Positions 8,038 through 17,165 of a DNA stretch of 64,000 bases are shown here, piece by piece. This DNA is from Marinihelvus sp942491555 (GTDB lineage Bacteria; Pseudomonadota; Gammaproteobacteria; Xanthomonadales; SZUA-36). The stretch lies in contig CALOBN010000005.1 in NCBI GenBank assembly GCA_942491555.1, forward strand, positions 620,001 through 684,000, read 5' to 3'. A program made the position numbers and the translations under genes. How positions within the stretch are numbered: position 1 is the stretch's first letter; each line of letters starts with the position of its first letter. Under the pieces are notes generated by a model that saw only the letters and a program-made list of their open reading frames with translations, was not told the origin of the DNA and did not search any database.

Positions 8038-9174
8038 ATGAGTGAATTCTCACAGCGCGAACTGCTGCGCTACAGTCGCCACCTGGTGATGCCGGAGATC
8101 GGCATGGCCGGACAGGCGAAACTCAGGGCGGCAAGCGTTCTGTGCGTTGGTGTCGGTGGCCTCGGCTCACCGGCTGCCCTGTACCTCGCTGCGGCCGGTG
8201 TCGGCCGGCTGGGCCTGGTGGATGAGGACACGGTAGACCTGAGCAACCTCCAGCGCCAGGTGCTGTATCGCGATGATGAGTTGGGTCAGAGCAAGGTTGC
8301 GCTGGCCGCCGAACGGCTGTCGCGGCTTAACCCCGAAATTGATATCGAGCCGTTTGCAACCCGCCTGGACGCGGACAATGTCATGGACATCATTGCCGGC
8401 TTCGACCTGATCATTGATGGCAGCGATAACTTTCCCACCCGCTACCTGGTCAATGATGCGGCGGTGCTCTCCGGCAAGCCGGTGGTCTACGGCAGCGTAT
8501 TGCGCTTTGATGGGCAGTTGAGCGTGTTTGGCGCGCCCGGCGGGCCTTGTTACCGCTGCGTGTTTCCCGACCCGCCGGCCCCGGGAACAGTACCCAATTG
8601 CGCCGAGGGCGGTGTACTGGGGGTGCTGCCCGGCATTATCGGTTCGATGCAGGCGCTGGAGGCCGTGAAATTGATTACCGGCCGGGGTGAGCCCATGGTT
8701 GGCCGCCTGTTGCTGTTTGACGGACTGGCCATGCGCAGCCGTGAAATTACCGTGGCAAGAAACCCGGGCTGTCCGGTGTGTGGTGATGTGCCAACGATTA
8801 CTGCACCCGCCGCAACCCCGGTTACGGCGACCTGCGCTGTAACTGCCGAAGCTCCGTTAATGATTGAGCCGGAAGCCCTGGCAGAGGCCCTGGACACGGA
8901 CGCGCCGCCCCTCGTGCTGGATGTGCGTAACCCGCCCGAGTTTGACATTGTCCGCTTCGATGGCGCTGTTGAGTTGCCGCTGGGCGAACTCGACAGGCGC
9001 TGTGATGCGCTGGATGCTTCGCGCCACTATGTGATTGTCTGTCACAAGGGCGGTCGCGCGGCGCAAGCTTACGAGGTGCTAAAGACGGCAGGTTTTGAGC
9101 GTATCGAGGTGCTTAACGGTGGTATCGACGCCTGGGCCGAGCGCGTGCGCACCAATCTGGCGCGCTATCGTTAA
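8038..9174 (+). CDS. moeB: MoeB/ThiF-type adenylyltransferase with C-terminal rhodanese domain
   Basis: An E1-like enzyme that adenylates the C-terminal Gly-Gly of a small sulfur carrier (MoaD, ThiS or similar), followed by a sulfurtransferase domain that can load the sulfur. Residues 37-45 hold the nucleotide loop GVGGLGSP, and the R/N/D network follows in LSNLQRQ and DNFPTRYLVND. Two Cys pairs (171/174 and 245/248) form the structural zinc site. The rhodanese domain (about 270-375) has active Cys335 in CHKGGRA. This 378-residue fused form resembles MoeZ/MoeBR rather than the shorter E. coli MoeB. No moa, moe or thi genes are adjacent, so the carrier partner is unknown. Confidence 0.9.
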   Translation: MSEFSQRELLRYSRHLVMPEIGMAGQAKLRAASVLCVGVGGLGSPAALYLAAAGVGRLGLVDEDTVDLSNLQRQVLYRDDELGQSKVALAAERLSRLNPEIDIEPFATRLDADNVMDIIAGFDLIIDGSDNFPTRYLVNDAAVLSGKPVVYGSVLRFDGQLSVFGAPGGPCYRCVFPDPPAPGTVPNCAEGGVLGVLPGIIGSMQALEAVKLITGRGEPMVGRLLLFDGLAMRSREITVARNPGCPVCGDVPTITAPAATPVTATCAVTAEAPLMIEPEALAEALDTDAPPLVLDVRNPPEFDIVRFDGAVELPLGELDRRCDALDASRHYVIVCHKGGRAAQAYEVLKTAGFERIEVLNGGIDAWAERVRTNLARYR

Positions 9175-9193
9175 GAAAGTCAGGTTAAGGCCT

Positions 9194-9460
9194 TCAGGCG
9201 TTGCCGCTGCCGCTGAGAACTTCTTCTTTCTTGCGTTTTTGAATGTGCTCTAGATTCTGGCGGTAGAGGGTAACGACCTTGTCCACACCGGTTGGCTCCA
9301 GCGCGCCCGCGTTGCCGGCTGCCGAGTAGGTGGCATAGATGCCGCTGGCGGCCATCAGGGCGGCGTTGACGATACGGATGTCCGTACCTTCTTCTTTCAT
9401 TTCATTGGCCAGCGCGACAAATCGGCTGGTGCAATCATTGTGCTTTTCCATGTCGCTCAT
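9194..9460 (-). CDS. Small DUF3144-like protein
   Basis: An 88-residue soluble protein with a predicted all-helical fold. The pattern RFVALANEM...VNAALMAASGIYATYSAAG followed by VVTLYRQNLEHIQ resembles the DUF3144 family of short proteobacterial proteins, which has no known function; this match is from memory and moderate. It converges on moeB (19 bp between stop codons). The C-terminal tail is Lys/Glu-rich. It has ATG starts at 9460 and 9451, and the first gives the better-filled N-terminus. Confidence 0.6.
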   Translation of the reverse strand: MSDMEKHNDCTSRFVALANEMKEEGTDIRIVNAALMAASGIYATYSAAGNAGALEPTGVDKVVTLYRQNLEHIQKRKKEEVLSGSGNA

Positions 9461-9544
9461 CGCGAATGCTCCGGAACGGTTAACAGTAGGCGCGTAGTTT
9501 AGCTGACCGACCTGCCAGCTTCATCTGTTGCGCAATACGTGGTG

Positions 9545-12217
9545 TTATGGCTGGGGACAGGCGGGGCCGTCCAGGCTCGTCAGTTGCTCAATGTTAACGC
9601 TGCCAGAGCCAAAGCCGGACTCTGTGCTGGTGTAGCGGGCCTCGCCGCCCTCACAGCTCAGGTCCAGCTCAAGCGTGCCCCATGGAACAAGGTTGAAATC
9701 ATCCGGGTTGTAGCCGTCGCCAAAGACGGGTCCGGCGGTGGTGTAGATCTCATCAAAACGCCAACTGCCGCCCTGCAGCGTTCCGGTGCCATAGAACCAG
9801 CGCCGTTGGCCCTCCGGGTCGTAGCTGAACCAATACACCAATGCCCGGTTGTCCACCAGGATCTGCACCACGTAACCCTCGCCCGAGCGATCGGGGTCGA
9901 ACCATGAGCCGCTGTAGCGGGCTTCGTCCTGCACCGGCGGGTTGCCCGGATCCTCGCCACAGCCCAAACCCTCGATTTGCGACAGGCGCGTGAGCTGCTG
10001 ACGTCCGCGACGGTTGCCTATATGCCAGTCCATGCTGCCCAGGTTGCACTCAGTCCATAAAAACGTTGCCGAGCCCACGACCTCCCGGGTTACCTGATCC
10101 GGATCAAAGCCGGGGCCAAAGATTCCGCCGCTGACCCGCAGCAGTTCCGGAAAGCGCAAGCGATTGCCGTCAACCGTGCCAACGGCGATAAACCAGTCCT
10201 GTTCGCCCGCATCGTCATAGGTGAACCAGTAAAGTACCGCGCGTTGACTGGGCAATACTTCGATCAGGAATCCTTCCCCGCGTCGCGCCGGGTCAAACCA
10301 GGCTGACGATATCGCGGGCTCAACCGCAAACAGGTCCTGCTGGGGCGCCGTGGTGACCTGCAAGACGATATTCTCTTCGGTGCCACCGGCATCCCCTTCC
10401 TGGCCGATGGAGTTTTCATAGGCAACCCAGTGACCATCGTCCCAGTCAGCCACCGTGGCCGGATTGGTGTCCAGTCCCAGGCCGGTCATGTCGGGGCTGC
10501 GGACCTGCAAATTAATCATGCCGCCGCCGGTGAAAAGCTCCTGGTTGCCTGCGGTGTCGGAAATTCGGAAATTGGTCACCATGGCATCAGTGCGGTAGTG
10601 GGTGTAGCCATCGGGGGCGGCGCCTGGTTGCAGCAGAAACGTATCGTTGGCCAGTTCAAGATCTATTCTCTGTCCGCTGGCGACCGCGGTGATCGCGGTC
10701 TGCGCCGCACTAGCGGGCTGTCCCGGGAAAGGCGCGATCACACCATCATCAAGCCAGCGCATCGGTTTGTTGAAGCCAAGCCAGAGCCGGTAATCGCGGC
10801 CGACTTCCAGCGGTTGGAGTTGTTGCTCTGTCAGGCCGCGTTGTTGCGCATCCACCGGGTCCCAGTCGGACGCGTACACCAACGCGCCGCTGGCGCTGTC
10901 AAACAGGCGCACGGACTGGATGTGCGGCGGGCCGGATTGGCGGTAGTACACCGTCGCAAATGTCTCTGCCAGCTGCTCCCGAACACGCCTTATCTCGGAC
11001 TCGGGCAGTATGAATCCATCATGGCTGTTTTCTGATGAGCCGCTATAGTCTGCGCCACCGCCGGGCAGAGGCGCGTGGAAGGCCTGACCAGCGCTGGGTT
11101 CGATCTCCAGTGTCCAGGAGGGCACCTGGTAATTCACGGTGAAATGCTCAGCTGTCGTGCCAATACCCTCGTTCGCGTTAATGCCGGAGCGGCCCGAATA
11201 GGCATACCACTTGCCGGCTGGAAACGCACGGTGGTGGTCGGTGAAAGTCTGCAGGGTGCGCTCAGTTTGAGTGGTCAGTCGTTCATTGTCGGTGCGGCTC
11301 CAGAAATGCACCATGGAGTAGGAGTGCACATCCGTGTACAGCCGCAGGCGGTTGACCGGTCCGAGTGCCGCGGCGGTATCCAGGGCGCGTGTTTCCGGCT
11401 CTGATTGAGGTGTGGCGCCATGATGGACCAGGGAGCGCACATCACTCGACGAACTGTTGCCGTTGGTGGAATTCCAGTAGGCCGGGTTGTTGCGGTTCAG
11501 GTCGACCCCGTTCAGATGATCGAAGGTGCTGTCAAAGTTCTCGTCAGTATTGAGCATGTTCTTCCGCCGCATGCGCCCGTCGCGGGGCCAGTTGGCAGGA
11601 AAGTCCGGGTCTGTTTGCAGGTAATTCAGGTTTGGATAGCGTTGCGTTTGGAGAAAGCCATCAATGTTCAGCACCGGGATGACCACCATGTTCACGCTGT
11701 CGCGCAGGTAGTCGTAGAGCCAGGCATCGCCGGGTGCGGTGGCAATCAGTTCGAGAATGCCGGTGACGGTCTCCGGGGTTTGCCACTCACGGGCATGAAT
11801 TCCACCATTGGTCAGGGTAGCGGCCTCGGGGAGGCCCCAGCGCGTGGTCAGATCCGCATCACCCAGGCGGTAGGCCCAGATGGTGCGCCCCTGGCGGGTA
11901 TTGCCAATCGCTGCTTCATGCACCCACGGGGTGGTGGCGGCCAAATCAAGATGACGTGTGCGCAGCGCCGCGTAGGTCCGGAACCCGTCGAACGGCATGG
12001 GCGTATCGACCGGGATGGGTACCGGGTAGCCCAGCGCCAGTTTGAAGGGGTCGTTTGCCGGATCTTGTTGCACCCATTCGGTCACCACGGGTGAACCCTG
12101 CGCGGTGGCCGGTTCGCAAAGCAGAACGGCCGGAATCGCCAGCAGCGCCACAAGTACTGGATGCAGCCGCCGGGCGAGCATTGTGATGCGCCAGACCGGC
12201 AAGCGGTTGCGGTTCAT
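9545..12217 (-). CDS. Secreted M14 zinc carboxypeptidase with two C-terminal repeats
   Basis: An 890-residue exported protein. A signal peptide covers about residues 12-40 (LVALLAIPAVLL, cleavage near ATAQ). The M14 domain has the zinc motif HAREW (His141, Glu144), the substrate-binding DLNRNNPAYW segment, a later His in LYTDVHSYS, and a Glu in SWTLEIEPS compatible with the general base. This predicts metallocarboxypeptidase activity outside the cytoplasm. Residues about 637-757 and 769-887 are two diverged copies of one domain, each opening with WFDPxRxGEG and containing a YWFxYD...WF core. Its ATG overlaps the stop codon of the upstream gene as ATGA, which suggests translational coupling. 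The repeat probably mediates binding; that is inference. Confidence 0.9.
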   Translation of the reverse strand: MNRNRLPVWRITMLARRLHPVLVALLAIPAVLLCEPATAQGSPVVTEWVQQDPANDPFKLALGYPVPIPVDTPMPFDGFRTYAALRTRHLDLAATTPWVHEAAIGNTRQGRTIWAYRLGDADLTTRWGLPEAATLTNGGIHAREWQTPETVTGILELIATAPGDAWLYDYLRDSVNMVVIPVLNIDGFLQTQRYPNLNYLQTDPDFPANWPRDGRMRRKNMLNTDENFDSTFDHLNGVDLNRNNPAYWNSTNGNSSSSDVRSLVHHGATPQSEPETRALDTAAALGPVNRLRLYTDVHSYSMVHFWSRTDNERLTTQTERTLQTFTDHHRAFPAGKWYAYSGRSGINANEGIGTTAEHFTVNYQVPSWTLEIEPSAGQAFHAPLPGGGADYSGSSENSHDGFILPESEIRRVREQLAETFATVYYRQSGPPHIQSVRLFDSASGALVYASDWDPVDAQQRGLTEQQLQPLEVGRDYRLWLGFNKPMRWLDDGVIAPFPGQPASAAQTAITAVASGQRIDLELANDTFLLQPGAAPDGYTHYRTDAMVTNFRISDTAGNQELFTGGGMINLQVRSPDMTGLGLDTNPATVADWDDGHWVAYENSIGQEGDAGGTEENIVLQVTTAPQQDLFAVEPAISSAWFDPARRGEGFLIEVLPSQRAVLYWFTYDDAGEQDWFIAVGTVDGNRLRFPELLRVSGGIFGPGFDPDQVTREVVGSATFLWTECNLGSMDWHIGNRRGRQQLTRLSQIEGLGCGEDPGNPPVQDEARYSGSWFDPDRSGEGYVVQILVDNRALVYWFSYDPEGQRRWFYGTGTLQGGSWRFDEIYTTAGPVFGDGYNPDDFNLVPWGTLELDLSCEGGEARYTSTESGFGSGSVNIEQLTSLDGPACPQP

Positions 12218-13272
12218 GAGCGCCCCGCCGCGGCAAGTTCCTGCCGTAAATCAAGTGCCAGCCGGGCCCTGGCGGCGGCTGCTCCGGAACCGCTCCGCGC
12301 GAGGGTTTCAAGTGCTGCCAGGGTTTCCGGAGCCGTGGCGCGGGATAACACCAGCGCTGCACCCGCACCAAGGGCCGGCGTATTGAGCGCTTCAATCAAT
12401 GCGCGGTCTACCTGTGCATCGCCCAGCAATGCAGGCGCCAGCCCGGCAACCACCAGCGGTGCATTGATCCCTTGTTCACCGGCAAGCGCTTCGAGCAGCA
12501 GCTGCCGCTGCGCCGCTAAATCAGCCTGTGCGGAAAATTCGCGCAACATGTCGGCTACCGGTGCCCCCCGGCCGCTCTGGATTACCACGCGGTGCGCGTC
12601 CAGGTTGCCGCTGGAGCTGGCCGCCCCGGCAAACAGTGCTGTTAGTTCCGGGGACTCAGCCAGCCGCATGGCCGCTGCCTGGTTCAGTGCCGCCAATGCT
12701 GCGGGCTGAGCCTGTCCCAGCGCCTGTCGATAACCCGCGCGCACAGCGTTGTCATATTCCAGCGCGAAGGCGTCGGCCAGGCTGTGCGGATTGGAGCGCA
12801 GGAGGGCCATACCCTCAAGCAGTGCCTCCTCACGCTTCCAGTCGTTCTCTACACCATGGGCCGCGCTGCGCACGTTGAACAGCGGAACCAGGCTGTAAGG
12901 ATGGTCTTCATGGGTAATAAGGGTATTGACCTGGAAGGCCTTGAGGTAGGTCATTATGTCGCGGTCAATGGCGCCGGGGGGGAGCTCGCGCAGACTCTCT
13001 ACAAAGCTGAACACGGCTGCGTCGCGCGCCGGTGCGGGCCAGTCCGCGCGCGTTCGCGTCGCTTCCAGCATATCCAGCAGGTCCGGGCCGGCGCCTGCAA
13101 TGGTCAGCGCCAGCAGTTCCCGGCTCATCGCCTTGCTGTCACTGGCGGTGACCGCGCTCAGCGCTGCTTCCCGCTCCCAGAGGACCGCACTATCATCACT
13201 GCCCGCCGCTGTAGCTGTGCCGCTTATAAAAAGGGCAGCAAGCAACAACGGCTTCAGTGATGTGGGGTACAT
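12214..13272 (-). CDS. Secreted Ala-rich helical-repeat protein, unknown function
   Basis: A protein of 352 residues starting at ATG 13272, which is preceded by AAGGAG at 6-nt spacing; the frame extends seven codons further but without a site. A signal peptide (LKPLLLAALFISGTATAAG) indicates export. The mature part is strongly helical and Ala/Leu-rich, and the final third (LIEALNTPALGAGAALVLSR, ETLAALETLARSG) looks like HEAT-type alpha-alpha repeats. No enzyme motif is seen. It overlaps the M14 carboxypeptidase by four bases, so the two are almost certainly made together. A role as an accessory or partner protein for that peptidase is plausible but unproven. Confidence 0.8.
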   Translation of the reverse strand: MYPTSLKPLLLAALFISGTATAAGSDDSAVLWEREAALSAVTASDSKAMSRELLALTIAGAGPDLLDMLEATRTRADWPAPARDAAVFSFVESLRELPPGAIDRDIMTYLKAFQVNTLITHEDHPYSLVPLFNVRSAAHGVENDWKREEALLEGMALLRSNPHSLADAFALEYDNAVRAGYRQALGQAQPAALAALNQAAAMRLAESPELTALFAGAASSSGNLDAHRVVIQSGRGAPVADMLREFSAQADLAAQRQLLLEALAGEQGINAPLVVAGLAPALLGDAQVDRALIEALNTPALGAGAALVLSRATAPETLAALETLARSGSGAAAARARLALDLRQELAAAGRS

Positions 13273-13370
13273 GACAATCTCCTTTCTTACCATTTCACAA
13301 TACGAGAAGCGCTGCGGTTTAGCACCTGTCTGACAATAGACCCGCGATAGCGCGAACTGCTTTCAGCGAC

Positions 13371-13760
13371 TTAAGGCGTCTCGTACTCATCCGGTCGCGT
13401 GGCGAGCAAGGCATCAAGTCCGGTGGCATTGTAAATCCCGGTATAGCTGGCCGCTTCCAGTGTCTGTTTGACGTTCTCCGCGCGCCGCCCGCTGCCGCAG
13501 TAAACCACCACGCTGCGATCCGGATCCGGTCCGATCAACTCGATCAGTGCGTCGGTTTCTTCATGCGGGATATTGACCGCGCCAGGCAAATGCCCGCTTG
13601 CATATTCTTCTTCCGAGCGCACATCAATCACCAGTGCGCCCTCTTCGATCAGGAGCCAGGCGGACTGTGCCTCGTCGACATCGCCGCGCAATGCGGGATC
13701 GTCCGCAAAACTGTTCTGGATGGTGAGTAAAACCACCAGGAGTGTGATCAGGATTCGCAT
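13371..13760 (-). CDS. Periplasmic single-domain rhodanese
   Basis: A protein of 129 residues. An N-terminal signal peptide (ILITLLVVLLTIQNSFA) is followed by one rhodanese domain. The signature VIDVRSEEEYASGHLPGAVN is clear, and the active-site loop CGSGRRA carries the catalytic Cys that forms a persulfide. The family moves sulfane sulfur between thiols, but the physiological substrate of exported single-domain forms is usually unknown. It is transcribed in the same direction as the carboxypeptidase pair, about 100 bp upstream of it. Confidence 0.88.
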   Translation of the reverse strand: MRILITLLVVLLTIQNSFADDPALRGDVDEAQSAWLLIEEGALVIDVRSEEEYASGHLPGAVNIPHEETDALIELIGPDPDRSVVVYCGSGRRAENVKQTLEAASYTGIYNATGLDALLATRPDEYETP

Positions 13761-13856
13761 GGGTTGAGGCGCTCCGGCATAAAGAAATCAGGGTCTGCGA
13801 GTTTATTCCGTGGGGGACCGTGGCGAAAGTGGTTTGGTGCATTCATCCTGGGCGGC

Positions 13857-14513
13857 TCAGTGTGTGAGTAACGGACGGAAGTCAGTGAAAATCAGTTCCG
13901 CACCGGCTTTGCGCAGGACCGCGGCACGCTCTCCGTCAGCGATACCCGTGAAGTTCCAGCCCAGAACCGTGGCGGCTGCAAGATCCCAGGGTCCGTCGCC
14001 GAAATAGGTCACAGTCGCCGGCCCAGGCACACCTCCCGGGCGCAGTTGTGCCAGCGCATGGCGCATGATGGCGGTCCGCGTGGCGCCCTGGTCTGAGCTG
14101 GCCAGGGGCAGGCTGAAGTGATCCAGTCCGGCGCGCGTCATTTTAAAGCGGGCCGTGTGCTCCCAGCCGCCGGTGGCGATTGCCACGGTATGCGATGCCT
14201 GTTGCGCCAGCCATTCAGTAACACCGGAAAACGGTGTAAATGATTCGGGTTGTTGTTCAGCGGCATCTTCAAGCAGCTCCAGAAAGCGGCTGCGGAGCGC
14301 AATCATTTCGGCGCCCTGAGGCGGGCGCCCCAGCGTGCGCTCGCACCATTCATTTATCAGCCCGTTATCAGTGACGTTTTGAAACTGATGTAATTCGATG
14401 ACGCCCTGGGTGGTCTGAAAGACCTCGTCAACAGCCTGCCAGTAGCAGTGATTGTCTATGTGATGACTGGGCATCAATGTGCCGTCAAGGTCGAGAATCT
14501 TGAATGTCTGCAT
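13857..14513 (-). CDS. HAD-superfamily hydrolase (phosphatase-like)
   Basis: A protein of 218 residues from ATG 14513. A TTG six codons upstream is possible but falls in the T-tract of a hairpin, so the ATG is preferred. HAD motif I is LDLDGTL (nucleophile Asp and acid/base Asp), motif II is the VAIATGG segment, and motif IV is FGDGPWDL. The helical cap between about residues 15 and 95 places it among subclass I phosphoglycolate phosphatase/phosphomutase-like enzymes. The substrate is not apparent. A strong hairpin lies just upstream, between this gene and the LytTR gene on the same strand. Confidence 0.85.
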   Translation of the reverse strand: MQTFKILDLDGTLMPSHHIDNHCYWQAVDEVFQTTQGVIELHQFQNVTDNGLINEWCERTLGRPPQGAEMIALRSRFLELLEDAAEQQPESFTPFSGVTEWLAQQASHTVAIATGGWEHTARFKMTRAGLDHFSLPLASSDQGATRTAIMRHALAQLRPGGVPGPATVTYFGDGPWDLAAATVLGWNFTGIADGERAAVLRKAGAELIFTDFRPLLTH

Positions 14514-14534
14514 AGAAAATACACCCGACAAAAG

Positions 14535-14567
14535 GGCCCCGGCAAAAGAGGGAGTCTTGCCGGGGCC
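14535..14567 (-). terminator. Strong hairpin between LytTR gene and HAD gene
   Basis: A perfect 11-bp stem (GGCCCCGGCAA with TTGCCGGGGCC) and an 11-nt loop. Read leftward it is followed by CTTTTGT, a short T-tract, so it could terminate or attenuate transcription coming from the LytTR side. It ends about 20 bp before the HAD start codon. Confidence 0.6.
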
Positions 14568-14822
14568 TTCATGGCCAGGTTGAGGTCATCGGTCAGATGA
14601 TGATCAGGGAGAAAACACGACCCCTGCCCGGCATGACTAATCGCGTTGTGAAAAAGCTGAAACTCATAACGCTCTTGCTACTTTGACGTTGCAAACTTCG
14701 AAAGGGTTACACCCCGAACAGTTTTCGCAAGCCACCCGTGCAGTATCCGCGAGTAGCCAGGCCGCGCACCGTGCTGATGGTCATGTTTGCGGTGAAGGGT
14801 GTGAATAGAGCGCCGAAACGTG

Positions 14823-15233
14823 TCACTGCAGGTACTTGAGTTTCTCTTTATAGGTGCGCGAAAGCTTAACCTCGTGGCCGCTCTTAAGGGTGATGAAGTA
14901 CTCACCATTGATATGGCTGCGCATCTCGCGGACGCAATTGGTGTTGACGATGGTGGAGCGATGAATGCGCTGCAGGAATTCTGCATCCAATTCGGCATCC
15001 AGTGCTTTCATGGTTTTGCGCATGATGAGTGTCTCGCCCAGAACATGCACGCACATGTAGTCGCCGGCGGCATCAATCCACTCAATATCTTCCTGGCGGA
15101 CCCAGGTGGTCTTGCCCGCGTCGCGGATGGCGAGCCTGGAGGGTTCTTTGGGGTTCCGCTGGCCTGCGGTGCGCTCTTCGCGCTCGTCGTCGACGATAGA
15201 GGCATTGCGCTTTTTACTGGCCTTTCTGGTCAC
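14823..15233 (-). CDS. LytTR-domain DNA-binding protein without receiver domain
   Basis: A 136-residue protein consisting of a basic N-terminal tail and one LytTR DNA-binding domain. Hallmarks are WVRQEDIEWIDAAGDYMCVH, MRKTMKALDAEL, FLQRIHRSTIVN and VKLSRTYKEKLKYL. LytTR proteins bind DNA with a beta-sheet fold and usually sit behind a response-regulator receiver domain; here that domain is absent, so phosphorylation is not expected to control it directly. No histidine kinase or membrane partner is adjacent. The stop codon is followed by about 250 bp without a gene. Its targets cannot be deduced from the window. Confidence 0.88.
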   Translation of the reverse strand: MTRKASKKRNASIVDDEREERTAGQRNPKEPSRLAIRDAGKTTWVRQEDIEWIDAAGDYMCVHVLGETLIMRKTMKALDAELDAEFLQRIHRSTIVNTNCVREMRSHINGEYFITLKSGHEVKLSRTYKEKLKYLQ

Positions 15234-15401
15234 TGCGGGTCCTGCGAATGGGCCGCCTGATGAATCAAAGCACAGGACGACCTGGATAAACAGCTTACCA
15301 TTTTGGCCGCGCGCTGCAACGCCTGGGGAAGCGTCGCTGATGACAGGCCATCGAGCGCAAGGTTTTACTGCCGCGGATGTTACTGACGCAACAACAACCG
15401 T

Positions 15402-16913
15402 TTAATCCTGCATGATTGATGACCCGGCACGACGCAGCTCGATCGCTTCCAGCAGATCATCCAGCGTTATCTCGGTATTGCCATTGAGATCTGCCACCGT
15501 GCGCGAGACTTTAAGGATGCGGTGACAGGCGCGCGGGCTGAGATGAAAACGATCGGCCGCTTTTTGCAGGATGTTCCAGAGGCGCCCGGGCAGCTTACAG
15601 ACCTGGGCGAGACCGCCGGCATCGAGGCGCGCGTTGGTGGTGCCGGTCCGTTCGTGCTGGATCATACGGGCAGCCTCGACCCGCGCCCTGACAAGCTGCG
15701 TCGACTCGCCCGGCTGCTGGCCCGGTCGCAGGGCCTCGGGCGGCGGGCGCGGTACCTCCAGCTGAATATCGATCCGGTCCAGCAGCGGTCCGGACAGGCG
15801 GCTGCGGTACCGGTGTATCTGCTCGGCACTGCAGTTGCACGAGCCGGCCCGGTCGCCACTCTGTCCACAGGGACAGGGGTTCATGGCGCAGGCCAGCTGG
15901 AAATCGGCGGGAAACTCGGCCTGCGCTGCAGCGCGTGAAATATGGATGCGGCGCGACTCAAGGGGTTCGCGCAACACCTCCAGCACGCTGCGGCTGAACT
16001 CCGGGAGCTCATCCAGAAACAGCACACCATTGTGGGCCAGCGAGATTTCCCCGGGCCGGGGGTAACCGCCGCCCCCAACCAGGGCAACTGCGCTGGTGGT
16101 GTGGTGTGGCGCTCTGAAAGGGCGCTGTCGCCAGCGACTGGGATCCACGCCCTGGCGGCTGACCGAGTGAATGGCAGCCGTCTCCAGTGCCTCGGCCTCG
16201 TTCATGCGTGGCAGGATGCCGGGCAGCCGTGATGCCAGCATGGTCTTGCCGGTGCCTGGCGGGCCGCTGAACAAAATATTGTGGCCGCCGGCGGCAGCGA
16301 CCTCCAGCGCCCGCCGCGCACGGTGCTGACCGGCAACGTCTGCCAGGTCGGCGACATGTCTTTCGGTCACCGTTGCGCAGCGCTCAGGTTGATGCAGTTC
16401 TGCCTGGCCGGTCATCCAGGCGACTACCTCGGTAAGACTGTCCGCGCACAGGAATTTTCCGTCCTGCAGCAGCGCTACTTCCGGCCCGTTAGCGCTGGGC
16501 AGAACCAACGTCCGGCCGGCTTCCCGGGCGCGGATGGCGGCCGGCAGAGCGCCGCGCACCGGCCGCAAGTTACCACCCAGCGAAAGTTCGCCCAGGAATT
16601 CTGTGTCATCAAGGCGTTCGGCTTTTACCTGCTTTGAGGCAGCGATAATGCCCAGGGCGATGGGCAGGTCAAAACAGCCACCATCTTTGGGCAGCTCGGC
16701 GGGCGCCAGCGCCACCGTGATAACCCGCACCGGAAACTGAAAGCCCGAAGTCATCATGGCCGCACGCACCCGGTCCCGTGCCTCGGTCACAGCCTTTTTT
16801 GGCATGCCCACGATCTGGACTTTTGGAAGTCCGCCCGAAAGGTGCACCTCCACTGTCACCTGCGGCGAATCTATACCCGAACAGGCGCGTGTGTAGATTT
16901 GGGCGAGTCCCAC
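15402..16913 (-). CDS. comM: ComM/YifB-family Mg-chelatase-like AAA+ ATPase
   Basis: A protein of 503 residues. ComM is a hexameric helicase that promotes branch migration during integration of DNA taken up by natural transformation. The N-terminal LAQIYTRACSGIDSPQV and the Lon-protease-like fold are followed by Walker A GPPGTGKT (217-224), the Walker B region VLFLDELPEF, and a C-terminal Mg-chelatase domain with CPCGQSGD/CNC cysteines. The fit to the family is full length. Together with the type IV pilus genes at 41.8 kb it is compatible with competence, although pilMNOPQ also serves other pilus roles. A scrap of its own 5' end and leader lies about 620 bp upstream at 17537-17622. Confidence 0.95.
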   Translation of the reverse strand: MGLAQIYTRACSGIDSPQVTVEVHLSGGLPKVQIVGMPKKAVTEARDRVRAAMMTSGFQFPVRVITVALAPAELPKDGGCFDLPIALGIIAASKQVKAERLDDTEFLGELSLGGNLRPVRGALPAAIRAREAGRTLVLPSANGPEVALLQDGKFLCADSLTEVVAWMTGQAELHQPERCATVTERHVADLADVAGQHRARRALEVAAAGGHNILFSGPPGTGKTMLASRLPGILPRMNEAEALETAAIHSVSRQGVDPSRWRQRPFRAPHHTTSAVALVGGGGYPRPGEISLAHNGVLFLDELPEFSRSVLEVLREPLESRRIHISRAAAQAEFPADFQLACAMNPCPCGQSGDRAGSCNCSAEQIHRYRSRLSGPLLDRIDIQLEVPRPPPEALRPGQQPGESTQLVRARVEAARMIQHERTGTTNARLDAGGLAQVCKLPGRLWNILQKAADRFHLSPRACHRILKVSRTVADLNGNTEITLDDLLEAIELRRAGSSIMQD

Positions 16914-17103
16914 GGAAAGCTCCCGATCAGGCTGATGAGGGGAAGCATCCCATGCCGGCAGAGGAGCAGGCTATTGTATGATTCTTGAAGTGTTGTAGGT
17001 GTTTTTCGACACATTGCGGGGCCGCTGTTGTTGACATTAACGGGTTTTCGGTTGTGTGGGCGCCGGGATCCTGACAGGCCGGAGCTTTTGTGAGCAGATG
17101 CTG

Positions 17104-17121
17104 AAACGAACAGGTTCGTTT
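17104..17121. promoter_or_regulatory. Perfect palindrome upstream of a small membrane-protein gene
   Basis: AAACGAAC-AG-GTTCGTTT is an 8-2-8 inverted repeat ending 44 bp before the start codon at 17166. Its size and position fit an operator for a dimeric regulator, but no regulator is assigned. TTGACA at 17031-17036 upstream lacks a good -10 partner. Confidence 0.4.
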
Positions 17122-17165
17122 TCGCAGAGTCAGACGGGCGTTAGAGCGACCAAGGGGAGGAAGTG

